64,000 nt of DNA, taken from positions 148,012,998-148,076,997 of the forward strand of contig OY829326.1 of NCBI GenBank assembly GCA_963691655.1, given 5' to 3'. Shown piece by piece: positions 12,767 through 23,762 of the stretch. The notes beneath the pieces are model-generated. The model was given only the letters and a program-made list of their open reading frames with translations, had not been told where the DNA came from and did no database searches. Origin of the DNA: Toxonevra muliebris. Lineage: Eukaryota; Arthropoda; Insecta; Diptera; Pallopteridae. Made by a program: the position numbers and the translations under genes. Each line of letters opens with the position of its first letter. Positions within the stretch are counted from its first letter, which is position 1.

Positions 12767-14251
12767 CACAGTCCAACAGCATTTTTGCAACAGAATAGCC
12801 ACCCTATAATCCTGAAAGGGCATGTTGTATAAACTATTTTGGTAAAATAAACTTATAGTCCAGCATGTCTCAGTTTTTTTTTTTACTGTAGGTCAAAGAT
12901 TTAATTTTTTGGTCAAAGGGAGCTGAATACTAACTTGAAAAAGTAATAAAAATTGATGTCTGAGAAAAATCTTCTTGGCGAAGTTTTATAGTAAAATTTT
13001 ACGAGGATCATTTCTGTAGAACATTTTAACCCTTTAGTTCCTCGTTTTATGGGTCAATTCAACCGCTTTTTTGAGAAGAGCCTGAAATACCATTTGAAAA
13101 AGAATGTTTAAAGATTAAAATATTTGAGAAAAATTTTTCCAACAAATTTCACTAGCAGCCACCAAAGATATAAAAGTCATATATATAACGGTTAACGGCT
13201 GATGAAAGGAACTAGCTTTTTACTTCTACCAAATTTGCAATTCACGCAGAACTTTCACGCTCCTGGAATGTAATCTGTCAGTTAAACCCAAGTCATGGGC
13301 GTAGAAAATTCCAGTGTACTGTCCCCTTCTTTATATCAGGTCAATAGCTCACTTTCTCAAATTGTGCATATAATTTTTGGAATGAATATTTTCTACGAAA
13401 ATCGTGTTCCACAACAATAGAACAAAACTATATTGTACTAACTATTTTCCTTCGGTTTTTATGATGCGTCAAATTTCCATAAATAAAACAAAATCAATCC
13501 TTTAGTTTGTAAACACCTTCTGAAATCTTTCATTTTTGCCTAATTTTTTTATATATTTCATTTTTAAGTCATTACTGACACTATATACGAGGGTGGCTAA
13601 CCACGGAAACCCAGAAAGAATATAGCTCACAATGGAACTCCCCTAGGTTTCTCGCATTAGGACGAAGATTTTTGTGTCGGCCTTTTTTCTAATGTTTTTG
13701 CTTCTGCAAATGTTGCAGCACTGCGTAACCGAGTATACCCTAAGTGTCTTTTAGATTTCCGTCCCCTACAACATTTATGAAAATCAGAAAAGTTGTTTCA
13801 CATTATAGCACATTCTGTTTCTGTGGGTAGGCGGCTATTTCTTTTTATTATCCTTTAACCGGTATATATATATGACTTTTATGTCTTTGTTGACCCCTAA
13901 TGAAATTTTCTGATAAATATTTTAGTGGAATATTTTATTTCTTAAGTGTCTCTTTTGAAAGGACTTTTCAGGTTTTCATTTAAAACGGGGTCAAATGGTC
14001 CCATAAGACAAGAACTAATGGGTTAACATGTTCTACAGAAATGATCCTCGTAAAATTCTACTATAAAACTTCTCAGACATTTGCACTTAATATTTAGCTT
14101 CCTTCGACCGAAAAATTAAAACTTTGACCTACTGTAAAAAACTGAGATGTGCTGGACAATAAGTTTATTTTACAAAAATGGTCTATACAAAATGCCTTTT
14201 CAGGATTATAGGGTGGCTATTCTGTTGTAGCCAACAGTTTGTTGGACTGTG
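12767..14251. mobile_element. Long-inverted-repeat (foldback-like) element
   Basis: The left arm 12767-13200 (CACAGTCCAACA, then CAACAGAATAGCCACCCTAT) is matched in reverse complement by the right arm 13857-14251 (ending TAGGGTGGCTATTCTGTTG and TGTTGGACTGTG). The arms extend about 400 bp with scattered differences, for example around the shared ACGAGGATCATTTCTGTAGA block. The middle, 13200-13857, has no recognised gene. No target duplication is obvious. Transcribed across, the arms would give a long hairpin RNA. Confidence 0.75.
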
Positions 14252-14397
14252 GGATCTACAGGCTAAAGAAACGTTTTTAAGTCAACGGAAACTATACAGG
14301 GATGATAAAAAGTGTTACAAATTAAAGTTAAGAAATAAAATTGTTTTTAGTCTGTTTTTTCCAATCATCTTACCGAACTTTGGTTAGCCCCTCCGTA

Positions 14398-17029
14398 TAA
14401 GCTACTTGTGTTGCAGCAAAAAACTTAAACTATGCTGCTGCTCCACTACCGCTGATGCTGGTGTTGGTGCTGCTGCATGTATGTAGTATGTACCCTGTCA
14501 ATATGGACATCATTGATGATGGGCTATTGTTATTTAAACTGAGTGAAATATTCAGCACGATGACGACAACACGGTGTCAGTCAGCCTGTCTGTCTGTGAG
14601 CTGCATAGCTTCTACCAAAACTTCGATGTTTTTGCTACCACTGAAGCGAAAATGAGAAGCGCGCTGCATTTTACAATTGGCATCATTCTTTTTTTTTTTA
14701 CCGTTTTATTTATTCTTTTGCTTTTTTTTTGTGTGTTTTTTTTCCAACTCTGAAGGTGTTGGAATGAAAAATAAATATGTTGTGCAATATGTACATAAAT
14801 ATGTGTGCATGTATTTTTTTTTTTTTTTTTTTGGTTCAGCAATTTATTTTGATTAGATGCAAATTGCTGTGTTGTAAATCACTGGAAGAATCCTCTTAAT
14901 CTTTTTTTTTTTAAATAAAATATAGTTAATAAAAAACGACGGAAAAATTAAGCGGTTTAAATAGATGGAGATGGAGAACTAAAATATGAACGTAATTCTG
15001 ATTTTTTTATCCCAAATTTCAGGTCTTGAGGGTGTATTAGAAATTTGCAGTAAGCAGTTTTAGGGTGAGGGTTTTATAAAAACAAACAGGGGCTCTCAAC
15101 CCATGAATCGAGATTCCCAGTGATGGTAATATATTCTAGCATGTCTATCAGATTTAATAAATAAACACAAATGCACATTTAGAAGAGATTGATAGTTTTG
15201 TCCCATCACTTTGGGTTAAACTTTCATACAGCTTTACATACATGACTTAATTGAAATTCATAGCAAGACAAGCGATTTAATTTTTTGACCCATACAATTT
15301 TATTCATTATTCATCGATGGCAGTCAAGTTTCAATTTTTATTTGGGTGCTATGAATATTTTTTTTTTTTTATTGTAAAGCCACTGCAGAAATCCACAGAT
15401 CGGTTTAAAAAGCAATTAATGTTTAACCTGACAATTGTTGCGGATTGTCAATTTCGATGCTGTACGTGAATGAAGGTAGTTGTTGCCTGATGTTGCAGTT
15501 GCTGCTATTGTCATTTTGGGGAGAGATGCAATTGATGGTTGTAGTTAGCAGCAGTGGTAGACTCATCAATTGCATATGTGGCTATTGTTCCAAGGAAGCT
15601 TTAGTATATTGAATATTGAACTATTGTTATAATTATCTAATATTTGATGAAACTTATGCTGATGTTTGATTGTTTTCTTAATGGACTTTAAATAAACCTA
15701 GTATATAGAAGAAACCTAAACAATTTTCAAAACTATGATAAAATTCTTAAAGTTTTGCAAGCTCACTTTTCCAAATGCATTTTTCACACCACATTGCTTC
15801 TAATCTATTGCAAATTGTTACACTGTCACCTGCTTGTCTGTCCAAATGCAATAATTATCTTGTTACGTTTAGTATAATAATCGAGAACAATAAATGTCGT
15901 TGTCATTGTTGTCATTGAAGTACATCATATTGGGTCATAACATTAACAGCATCAGCAACACTAGAAATCGCCAGCAATTTCACATTAATGCAACAGCAAC
16001 GACAACTACAATTGCTTCAGCCAAATTGCTGTTAAGTAGTTGTGTTGCTGCTTTGTAGTGCGTTACATTAAATGCTTTTAGCATGAAATCACATATGAGC
16101 AGATGATCATCAGTAACATCAACAGGAACATCCTCATCATAAGCTTTAGTAGCATCACTTTGCAGCTGAAAGAATGACTTTATATTTTTTAAAGAAAATA
16201 TATATTTTTTAACGCACGAATACAACAGCAATGGCAACAAGAATAGTGGCAATAACAACACTCGATTATCAACAATGACATCAATGTATAAAGAATAACA
16301 AAAAGTTGCCATTATTGCCAGATATTCCAGATACATAAGTGGCAAGTATTACCAACTGAAAATACTTGTATATAGCAAATGCCAAGCATGTTTGTTTGAG
16401 TGTAAATGTGTGTATGTGTGTGTGTAAATACACACCTTGAATTCATGCGAGTATTGCAACTAAAACAGAAAAACTAGCAACAGCAACAAAAGTAGAAGAA
16501 GAGACACAAAACAAATTTGTTAAGGTCGAATTGCAGGCGATTCGAAAAATGTCATTGTTGGTCACTGACTGTGGCATGACTGGGGCAAAAGTGTTGAAAT
16601 GTTTGTGTGTTTTGAGTATAGTGCAGCAAATACACAGGCCAACACATGCCTGCCGTTTGATTGTGTGATTGTAGTATACTGTTACAGCAGAAATCCAACA
16701 ATAAGAGTGGTGCCACTTTTAACTTAAGATCTGAGTTGAATTGGGCATTTGCTCAAGTTTGAATATTCAAAGCTAATATTTTTTTTTGGTTCCACTGGCC
16801 GGATTTAATTAATTAATTTTTTAGGGATTCTCTGACGTGGAAGCATTCAAGATTAATGAGGATAACGGCAAATAGAGAGAAATAACTGTGTGTATCATCA
16901 ATTCAGGCCAACATAAGCCAACATGTAACAAATAGCGGATTGAGAAGAGGACTATGGGGGCATCAGATCCTCTTCTAGAACATTTTCTTCTTAATTTTAT
17001 TTTAAGTGTGGTTTTTCACAGAATTTGTC
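14398..17029. other. Intergenic region with CAA/CAG-type repeats
   Basis: No gene seen. Poly-T runs are at 14690-14745 and 14814-14833. Triplet-rich stretches near 14430-14480, 15475-15560 and 15945-16060 keep several frames open but show no domain. GTGT/TGTA microsatellites occur near 16405-16425. Confidence 0.5.
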
Positions 17030-18300
17030 CTGAGTTTGGTCCTGAATTTTGGCCTGCATTTTGGTTTGAATTTTGGTCTAAGGTTTGGTCTAAGTTTTGG
17101 TCTAAGTTTTGGTCTAAGTTTTGGTCTAAGTTTTGGTCTAAGTTTTGGTCTAAGTTTTGGTTTAAGTTTTGGCCTGAATTTGGTCTGAATTTTGGTTTGA
17201 GTTTTGGTCTGAGTTTCGAGCTTAATTTTGGCTTACATTTTGAGTTCAATTATGGTCTGAGTTTTGTTCTGAATTTGATTTGAGTTTTGTTCTGAATTTC
17301 ACTTGAGTTTTTTTCTAAATTTTGGCTTTCATTTTGGTTTGAATTTTAGTCTGAATTCAATCTGAGCTTTGGCCTGAATTTGGCCTGAGTTTTAATCTTA
17401 TTTGGACCTGCATTTTAAATTTAAAAATGATTTGAGTTTTTGTTTGAATTCCAGGTTGAGTTTTGCCTGAATCTCGGCTTAAATTTTGGTCTGAGATTTG
17501 AATTATGACTAAACTTTGGTCGGAGTTTTGATCGAACTTAGTAAAAGTTTTGAACTAAATTTTGGTCTGAGTTTTATTTTGTATTTTGGTTTGGTTTGAG
17601 TTTTAGTTTGTAGTTTGGTGTGGATACGACATGAGTTTTTTTGGTCCGAATTTTCGGTGGGAATTTTTATTTTAATTTTGATTTGAATTTTTGTCTGGAA
17701 ATTTGATTGAATTTTGGAATGAGTTTTGGTCTGCGTTTTGATCTGAATTTGATTTAAATTTTGGTTTGAGTTTAAATCTTAATTTTGGCTTGAATTGTGA
17801 GTTTAAGTTTAGTCTGAGTTTTGATCTGAATTTCGGGTTGAGTTTGGCCGGAATGTTGGCTTAAATCTTGGTCTGAGATATAAATTTCGACTAAGTTTTG
17901 GTTGGAGTCTTGGTCTAAATATGGCCAGAGTTTTTTTTTTTATATTTTTATTATGAGTTTTGAACTGAATTTTGGTTTGAATTTTGGTTTGAATTTTCGT
18001 CTGAATTTTGGTCTAAATTTTGGTCTCAGTTTTGGACTGAATTTTAGTATGAGGTTTGGTGTGAACACGGTCCGAACTTTCGGTATGAATTTCAGTTGGA
18101 GTTTTTGTCTTATTTTTTGTTTGTATTTTGGTTTAAGTTTTGCTCAGACTCTGCTTTGGTCTGACTTTTAGTCTGAATATGGCCAAGCTCAAAAGTTGTT
18201 AGTATGAATAAATTTTATATTTCTTAAATTTGGTTTGAATTTTGTTTTGAGTTTTAAGTTTTGTCCTGAGCATTGCTCTGATTTTTTAACTGAGGCTTAA
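17030..18300 (+). repeat. Large degenerate 12-bp tandem repeat array (TTTTGGTCTAAG/TTTTGGTCTGAA)
   Basis: For about 1.27 kb the plus strand is built from variants of a 12-mer. The cleanest part, about 17070-17165, has around seven near-identical TTTTGGTCTAAG units; outwards the unit drifts to TTTTGGTCTGAG, TTTGGCCTGAA and TTTTGGTTTGA. Because 12 is divisible by three and the unit has no stop, frames stay open: one reads FWSK-type repeats, another FGLS, and the minus strand DQNL. I interpret these as by-products of the repeat rather than proteins. There is no splice site, start context or non-repeat domain. Confidence 0.85.
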
Positions 18301-18712
18301 GCTGTAATTACTGGAAATCAGTAAAAATCTCCAGTTCACGCTGGAACTCAATGTAGCGCATAGAAATATAGTATAATTTCGGAATGGCTCAAGTTAAATG
18401 GTTCAATATCCACAACACCCTACACGTAGCGTAGAGATTATTTGGAGATCGAGATATTGGTTTAGAGATCAAAAGTAAATCTAGGTCGTACACACCTTAA
18501 AGTCGACTTAATTTCAGAGCCCTCTCTCTTTTTCTCACTGGAATTCCAAGCTGTCCTCTCAGATTTGACGTGTACATATCTCATTCTGCAAGTTAGTTAC
18601 ATATTTGTGCTCCAACTCCAGGCTGATTAAAGCTAATTTGGTCGACTATATTTTAATGAATCTTTCTACTTAAGTAGTCAAAAACTTCTAATTAAATTTT
18701 TTGTTTCCCTAA

Positions 18713-18799
18713 TCTACATTTCATCTTTCGTAAATTGTAGTTCAAAATCAAATCATCTACATTTCATATTTCGTAAATTGTAGTTCAAAATCAAATCAT
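18713..18799 (+). repeat. 43-bp tandem duplication with internal dyad
   Basis: Two adjacent copies of about 43 bp begin at 18713 and 18756 (TCTACATTTCAT..., TTCGTAAATTGTAG, TTCAAAATCAAATC) and differ at a single position in the core. Each copy contains CTACATTT facing AAATTGTAG, so each can form a small hairpin. Confidence 0.75.
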
Positions 18800-20218
18800 T
18801 TAACAAAATAAACTCCAAATTGGTGGCAACTACACATATCTGTATATATATATGTATATATCTAACACAGAGGCAGTTTATATCTTCTAATCCAATATTA
18901 CTATCTAACGTTAAGCCACCAACGCAATGTCAGCAGCCAACAATTTCCCATGACTATAGGAAGAGAGAAATGTAGTTGTATAAGGATTTTCTTTCTTAGT
19001 TTCCCTCACGTGCGTGCAATTGCTTTGGTATTCAGCGTAATTTTAAGGCTTTTGTTTTTGTCTTTTTTTTTCCTGCATTCAACCATGCCTCTTCTCAAAC
19101 TCCCGTATGCATATATATATATACGTTGCGATGTACAGAAATGTGAGAAAAACAAAAATGAATTTATGGCACTATAAATCAAAAGCAATATTGTCGTATC
19201 CTAGAATTTCCTGGTCACCAACATTTGCTTCAGCTTCTTCTATGCCCTTGTACTTCTTTGGCGTATACCATGAGGTTCTGGTTAAAAATAGAAAGAAGTA
19301 CTAGTGCTATAACCTCTGACATCGAATTGTGAGTAGCGGTAGTAGCATCATTCTAGTATAGTGGTGGCATATATGTACTTTGTACAGCGATTTGTCGCTA
19401 TTGTCGTGTAGACTTTTCTGGGATCCAGAAACATTCGACAATTGCCAAAGCATTTTCCACTTGTGCAGCAAAAGACAAAAGCAAAAACCAAAAAAAAAAA
19501 AAAAAAAAACTTTAATGAAAAGTTGATATTCCGTACGTGTGTGTGTGTGTGATTGCATGTAATATTAGATGAGGTGTAGTGGTATATATGAAAACTATAC
19601 ATTGACCACTACCAGCATCGGGTATCAACAGCAATAACGGCAAGACAAAATGATGCCTTCAACAATATTGAACATTTTACATTGTTATGGAATTTGTAGG
19701 TAATTCTTAAGGTGTTTAGAATCGAAAAAAGGTTACAGAAACTTTAAAAATTTACATAATCATTTTACTTTCTTTGGTTTTTTTTTTCAAAAACAAAAAA
19801 AAAAAAACACTTTGGGAAAGTTTCATAGCCGTATATAGTGAATTCTTAAGCTTTACAAAAATGCTGTTATATCAAACGGAAAGGATGTTAAACCAACAGA
19901 TTTTGCTGTTAAATCCCATCCAAAAGTGAATTCTGTTATACTAACAGACAATATGCTGTTGATTTCAAAAACAAAACTACAAAATAGTAGCTGCTAACAT
20001 TCTTCACGCCAAAGCCTAGTTGTCTACTGCGCAAGCAAACAGGCAGCCACTTGTGGCTAAAATTCAAATCCCATAAATTTCTTTTACTTTTTTTTTTAAA
20101 TAAATTTCAAAATCGAAAAAAAAAATTTTTATTTTTGAATTATTTTTTCTTTTTGTTCAATTTATTTTTTTGTTTATTTTTATCGTTTTAAATTATTTTT
20201 TTCTTGAATCGCTTTTTC
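18800..20218. other. AT-rich spacer; short AACAG/CTGTT dyads
   Basis: No gene seen. TATA-type microsatellites lie near 18840-18860 and 19110-19125, a poly-A run at 19491-19509, and GTGT at 19538-19551. Between 19860 and 19970 the words TGCTGTTA and AACAGA recur in opposite orientations. Confidence 0.4.
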
Positions 20219-20300
20219 CCAGGCTCGAACCTGTGTCCGAAAACCATTCTCGTAATGACGGTCAAACAACGCGCTTACCAAATGCGCCACATAACCACGA
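20219..20300 (-). repeat. tRNA-like SINE head on the minus strand
   Basis: The minus strand reads TGGCGCATTTGGTAAGCGC (A-box-like, with GCGC/GCGC able to form a D-arm) and then CAGGTTCGAGCCTG (B box inside a perfect T-arm hairpin). The intervening region is too long and the acceptor arm does not pair, so it is tRNA-derived rather than a tRNA gene. It abuts the dimeric SINE copy 2 head-to-head, and it is not present beside copy 1. Confidence 0.5.
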
Positions 20301-20304
20301 GGAC

Positions 20305-20738
20305 GACCTCAATTGTCTAGTGGATAGTGCACTAGACTTTCATTCAGAAGGTTGCGGGTTCGATTCCCGTATTGGTCTGGTGGTTAATTCTCATAAACTT
20401 CTTATATTCACTATCGATATGAAGTGGATGAGAATTATAAGAATGTGTACAAGTACACACCTTGGTTGATAATGGCAAAATACCGAGCTGATAAAAAAAA
20501 TTGCCACACAGCCGTTCGGAATCGGCGTTAAACTGTAGGTCCAACCATTGCCACTGTGGTCTAATGGCAGCATGCCAGACTCTTATCTCTGGAGACCTGA
20601 GATCGATTCTCGGCTTGGGTATGTTTCTTATCTATATTTCTTTCTCTCTGCCTTTCTTTCTATCTTGGGGCTTTGGTACAATAGATCTTATAGGTCGCAG
20701 TGCCTGACTTTCGAGTCGTCCTTCTTTCAAATAATAAT
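20305..20738 (+). repeat. Dimeric tRNA-like SINE, copy 2
   Basis: It matches copy 1 (5730-6160) over its full length: GACCTC start, unit 1 with TTGTCTAGTGG and GGTTCGATTCC, a shared spacer with AGAAGTTT-type and CGATATGAAGTGGATGAGAA words, unit 2 with TGGTCTAATGGC and GATCGATTCTC, then TCTTGGGGCTTTGGTACAA and a tail AAATAATAATAA. Differences are scattered substitutions and small indels, as expected for independent insertions. Both copies having the same two-unit order argues that the dimer is the mobile unit. Confidence 0.75.
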
Positions 20739-22540
20739 AAAAGCCAAATTTGTTTCCAACGAATTTTGTTTGTTTTACTCTTTCAATGTTTCGAACACAA
20801 CTTACTGTCTTTTAACTCTTTGAGGCACACGATTTTAATGAATTTAAAAACTCCAGTTGCACAGATTTTCTTTTGGTTATAGCATTGACAACTGAATGAG
20901 AGACTGTGAATAAAATGTTAAACTATATGACTAAAAGTAATTTCAACTTTTCGAGGTTGATATTGGTATCCCATATCCCACCATGCATAAAAAACTAAGC
21001 AAAAGTTGAGACAATTTATACCCTACCTAACCTTAAAGAGTTAACTATGCAAGAGAGAGTAAGATATATAAATTTGAAATACTCAATCAGGCTGTCTTTG
21101 TTTATCATTATTTCTAAAATCTAAATGTAGATATGTGAAAAGAGAAATAAATTATTGAAATTGCTCATAAGCATTTGAGCAAATCAACCAATTGCTAGCT
21201 AAGCACACTACACAATGAATCTAATATACACGAAGGAAGCTTGAAGGATAATCAAAGTGAAATGCTGTCAACTTGAATGGAAATAAAATGCTTCAAAGCT
21301 TCTTCATGCTCTTCTTTACATAGAAATAACTAAATTAGCAAAACCAAAAACATAATAAATAAACACGAAATGTTCAAAATAGCGGAAATGAACACATGCC
21401 ACATTGGACACATGCTGTTGCTACTCTTGTGGCATGCTAGCTACCGCAAAAAGAGCAAACTCTTTTGAGCAAACAGTCAGTAAAAACTTGAAGTAGGTAC
21501 TCTACTTATATTGTGCGCTCAGTGTGTGAACCACCTCCACTTCATCATAGCTTTCAACTTGATCAGTGGACAGCAATGAAACGGAAACTCAAAAGTTTTC
21601 CCAGCAATTGAACACACTTTCATGTCAAAACGATGAATATAACAACAAAACGAACGCAATCAATTCAAATGAAACGAAACGAAAGGAGCAAGCGAGCGGT
21701 TTGCCACTTTTTGAACGCTAATCGGACATATGTCAATATGTTTTGTCATTGTTGTTGTTGTTGTTGCAACTAAATTATATAGCATATGTTAATATTGTAT
21801 ACCTAAATCTTCCATTTTGCCAGCTCATTGAAATTGAAATCTATTTAAGCAAACATTATAAATTTATGCTTTGCTTTCGTCGTTTGTACTTTTCCGGTTA
21901 GTGGCAATGAATGAGGGTGAGTATGTGGAAATGGGTAAAATTGTTCGTTCAAAGAAGAAGGAAGCTCAAGTGACAAGGGTTGTGATTAGCGGATGTGTTG
22001 AAAGTCTTTCCTTTTTTTTCTATTTATTTATTTTTTTTTTTCTTTGTTTGTAGAAAATAAAGTTAATAAAATGTTTTTATTTTTTTATTTTCATTTTCGG
22101 TTTATTTTTCATTTTTTTTTTATTACTTTATTACCAACCGAATTGTGGTTAGTCAAGTGTTTGCATATTGGTTTTGTTGTAGTTATTGTTGGCTTTGTGA
22201 ATTTGTTTGACAATACTCATGTGTGCTTGAGTGACTGATAACTGAATCAATATAGTAGAAAATAGGCCTTTGTGATTTTTTATTTTGTTGGGGGTAAATG
22301 TGAGAAAATAGAAGTGTATTTCTATAGCTCGTTCACTTTGTCGCTTGAGAGGGGATGAGGAAATGAATTTTTGCTATAACTTCGAGTATCTCTAATATTA
22401 TTGCAATATTCGGTATTTTTGTTGTTGTTCGTGTATGCATGACCTGCACTTGAGCTCCATAACACACCGCTAAAGGGTTCGATTTCTCGGATCAGAGTAG
22501 CGGTTTTCCACAGTCATCTACAGTGATTATAGTTAGAAAG
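20739..22540. other. Intergenic AT-rich region
   Basis: No gene recognised. A GTT run lies near 21750-21768, and T-rich runs at 22009-22045 and 22078-22125. A single B-box-like GGTTCGATTTC at 22477-22487 has no matching A box at tRNA spacing. Confidence 0.45.
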
Positions 22541-23330
22541 AAAGAGATAAAGTGAAGTTTGAGGCTAGAGAAAGAGAGATGGAAGGCATTGATAAATGAG
22601 CAAACCAGGGGAGAAGGGGGGGGGGGGAGGAACAGATATAATGAGATTGAGAGCTGAAAGAGTGATAAGTGTGGAGAAGAGAGATGAGGCAATGAAAATT
22701 TTGGGGCATGGTTGAAAACGAAAGTAAAGGCAGTGAGAGAAAAAAATTAGAAAAAAATTAGCAAACCAGGGGAGGAGGGAGGGAAACAGAGGTAATGAGA
22801 TTGAGAGCTGAAAGAGTGATAAGTGTGGAGAAGAGAGATGAGGCGAAGAGTAATGAGGCAATGCAAATTTTGGGGCAGGGTTGAAAACAAAAGTGCAGGC
22901 AGTGAGAGAAAAAAAATAGAGGGTAGAAAGCAAGAATAGAAGCAATGATTTCTCATTGAGAAGTGAAAAGGTAAAAGAGAAGGAAACAATGATGGACATG
23001 GGAAGGAAATGCTGATAGAGAAATAAGGATGAAAAGAAGGGAATAGAGTAGGAACGGGAATGAAAACCAAGAGGTAAATAGGAAGAGGGAGATTAATTTT
23101 AATTTAAGAAAGTAAGAAATTTTAGTTGGAGGAGGAAATTACTGTAAAATAGAGAAGGGTACAGAGAAAGGGAGTGAAACTATGGAAATACAGATTAAAG
23201 AGCAAAAGGTAAGGATCTGGAGCCAAAGTAGTGACTGGAAAGTGAAAGGATAAGAACAGAGGCAGGAATAGGGAAAGAAATAGGTAAAGCAAGAGGATTC
23301 AACGGTGATGTATTGAAGATTGATTGTAAG
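22541..23330 (+). repeat. Purine-rich tract with a 161-bp tandem duplication
   Basis: For about 790 bp the plus strand is dominated by A and G, including an 11-12 G run near 22616-22627. Within it, 22599-22759 and 22760-22918 are tandem copies sharing AGCAAACCAGGGGA, AATGAGATTGAGAGCTGAAA and GGTTGAAAAC. The second copy carries a small internal duplication (GAGGCGAAGAGTAATGAGG). The open minus-strand frames opposite it are low-complexity Ser/Leu/Phe/Pro-rich and are not credible proteins. Confidence 0.8.
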
Positions 23331-23523
23331 AAAACAATCTAAGAATCATTTTCTCACAAACACACACACTCTCCCATGTACTAGACTTTCAAATAACGAA
23401 CTGTTATGCAGACTAGCTACAATGGGAAAAAAACAACAACATAAGTGTATAGAACGGTAGTGGTAGTTTCTTTCAATATCTCTATTCAGTGAAGATATTT
23501 GGAATCAAATCCGTAATTCTGGG

Positions 23524-23702
23524 TTATGATTTCAAATATTAGTAGCTTATATAGGATATTGAAAGATTAAGAACTATCACTAAGATCACTGATGAGGAAT
23601 TGTGGCGGATTCCGAAACGGCCGTCTGATTTGCCCGTCTCTATATACATTGTTGTTGTGATGACTACATTTGTTCATTAAGCCTGTTTATATATAACTTC
23701 AA
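23524..23702 (+). repeat. Repeat C, copy 1, with a hammerhead-ribozyme-like core
   Basis: About 180 bp that match, inverted, 31988-32170. Both copies keep TCTGGGTTA...ATTTCAAAT, ATATTGAAAGATT, AACTATCACTAAGATCA, then the ribozyme-like core, then TTGTTGTGATGACTACAT and TTAAGCC...GTTTATA. No coding frame is convincing. The match ends on both sides do not show a target duplication. Confidence 0.7.
23589..23638 (+). ncRNA. Candidate hammerhead ribozyme core, copy 1
   Basis: The order is CTGATGA (23589-23595), stem II GGAAT/ATTCC (23596-23600 with 23609-23613, loop of 8), GAA then A (23614-23617), stem III in which ACGG (23617-23620) pairs with CCGT (23634-23637), and GTC (23636-23638) as the expected cleavage triplet. 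All invariant core positions of a hammerhead are present, including the G-C closing pair of stem II. Stem I is the weakness: directly flanking bases pair only at one position, though AGA (23583-23585) could pair with TCT (23639-23641) if TCA bulges. Known hammerheads occur in Penelope-like retroelements and retrozymes, so a mobile-element origin is plausible. Activity is unproven. Confidence 0.45.
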
Positions 23703-23762
23703 ATAACGAAATTGACATGAACTTAAGTCATGACTTTGAAAATTAACATCTAGATTTAATTT

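Larger units (their letters stand above)
11393..14395. mobile_element. Composite: mariner-type shell interrupted by two other elements
   Basis: The left end, after TA at 11391-11392, reads CGAGGGGTCTAAAAAAAAGT followed by TCGCTAAG. The right end, before TA at 14396-14397, is its diverged complement (CTTACCGAACTTTGG then TTAGCCCCTCCG). This gives TIRs of about 28 bp with a TA target duplication. Inside the shell, two insertions account for most of the length: a hAT MITE at 11727-12425 and a long-inverted-repeat element at 12767-14251. Without them the host is about 0.82 kb. A frame with MEAKREKVKLLM near 11474 could be the start of a decayed transposase. The outer match is imperfect, so the shell is less certain than the insertions. 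Confidence 0.5.

Noticed and set aside
15980..16345. 121-codon minus-strand frame with Val/Leu/Ala runs
   Set aside because: Antisense of CAA/CAG triplet repeats typical of fly non-coding DNA; no supporting splice sites or domain found.
16954..17283. Open frame of 109 codons with FWSK repeats
   Set aside because: It is an artefact of the stop-free 12-bp repeat; other frames and the opposite strand are equally open, and there is no splice or start evidence.
22492..23070. Minus-strand open frames opposite the purine tract
   Set aside because: Low-complexity Ser/Leu/Phe/Pro runs dictated by pyrimidine composition, and overlapping frames are equally open.
23581..23660. Repeat C as a protein-coding exon (frame with DEELWRIPKRP)
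   Set aside because: The open stretch is short, and the second copy does not keep a longer frame; conserved bases fit an RNA structure better than codons.
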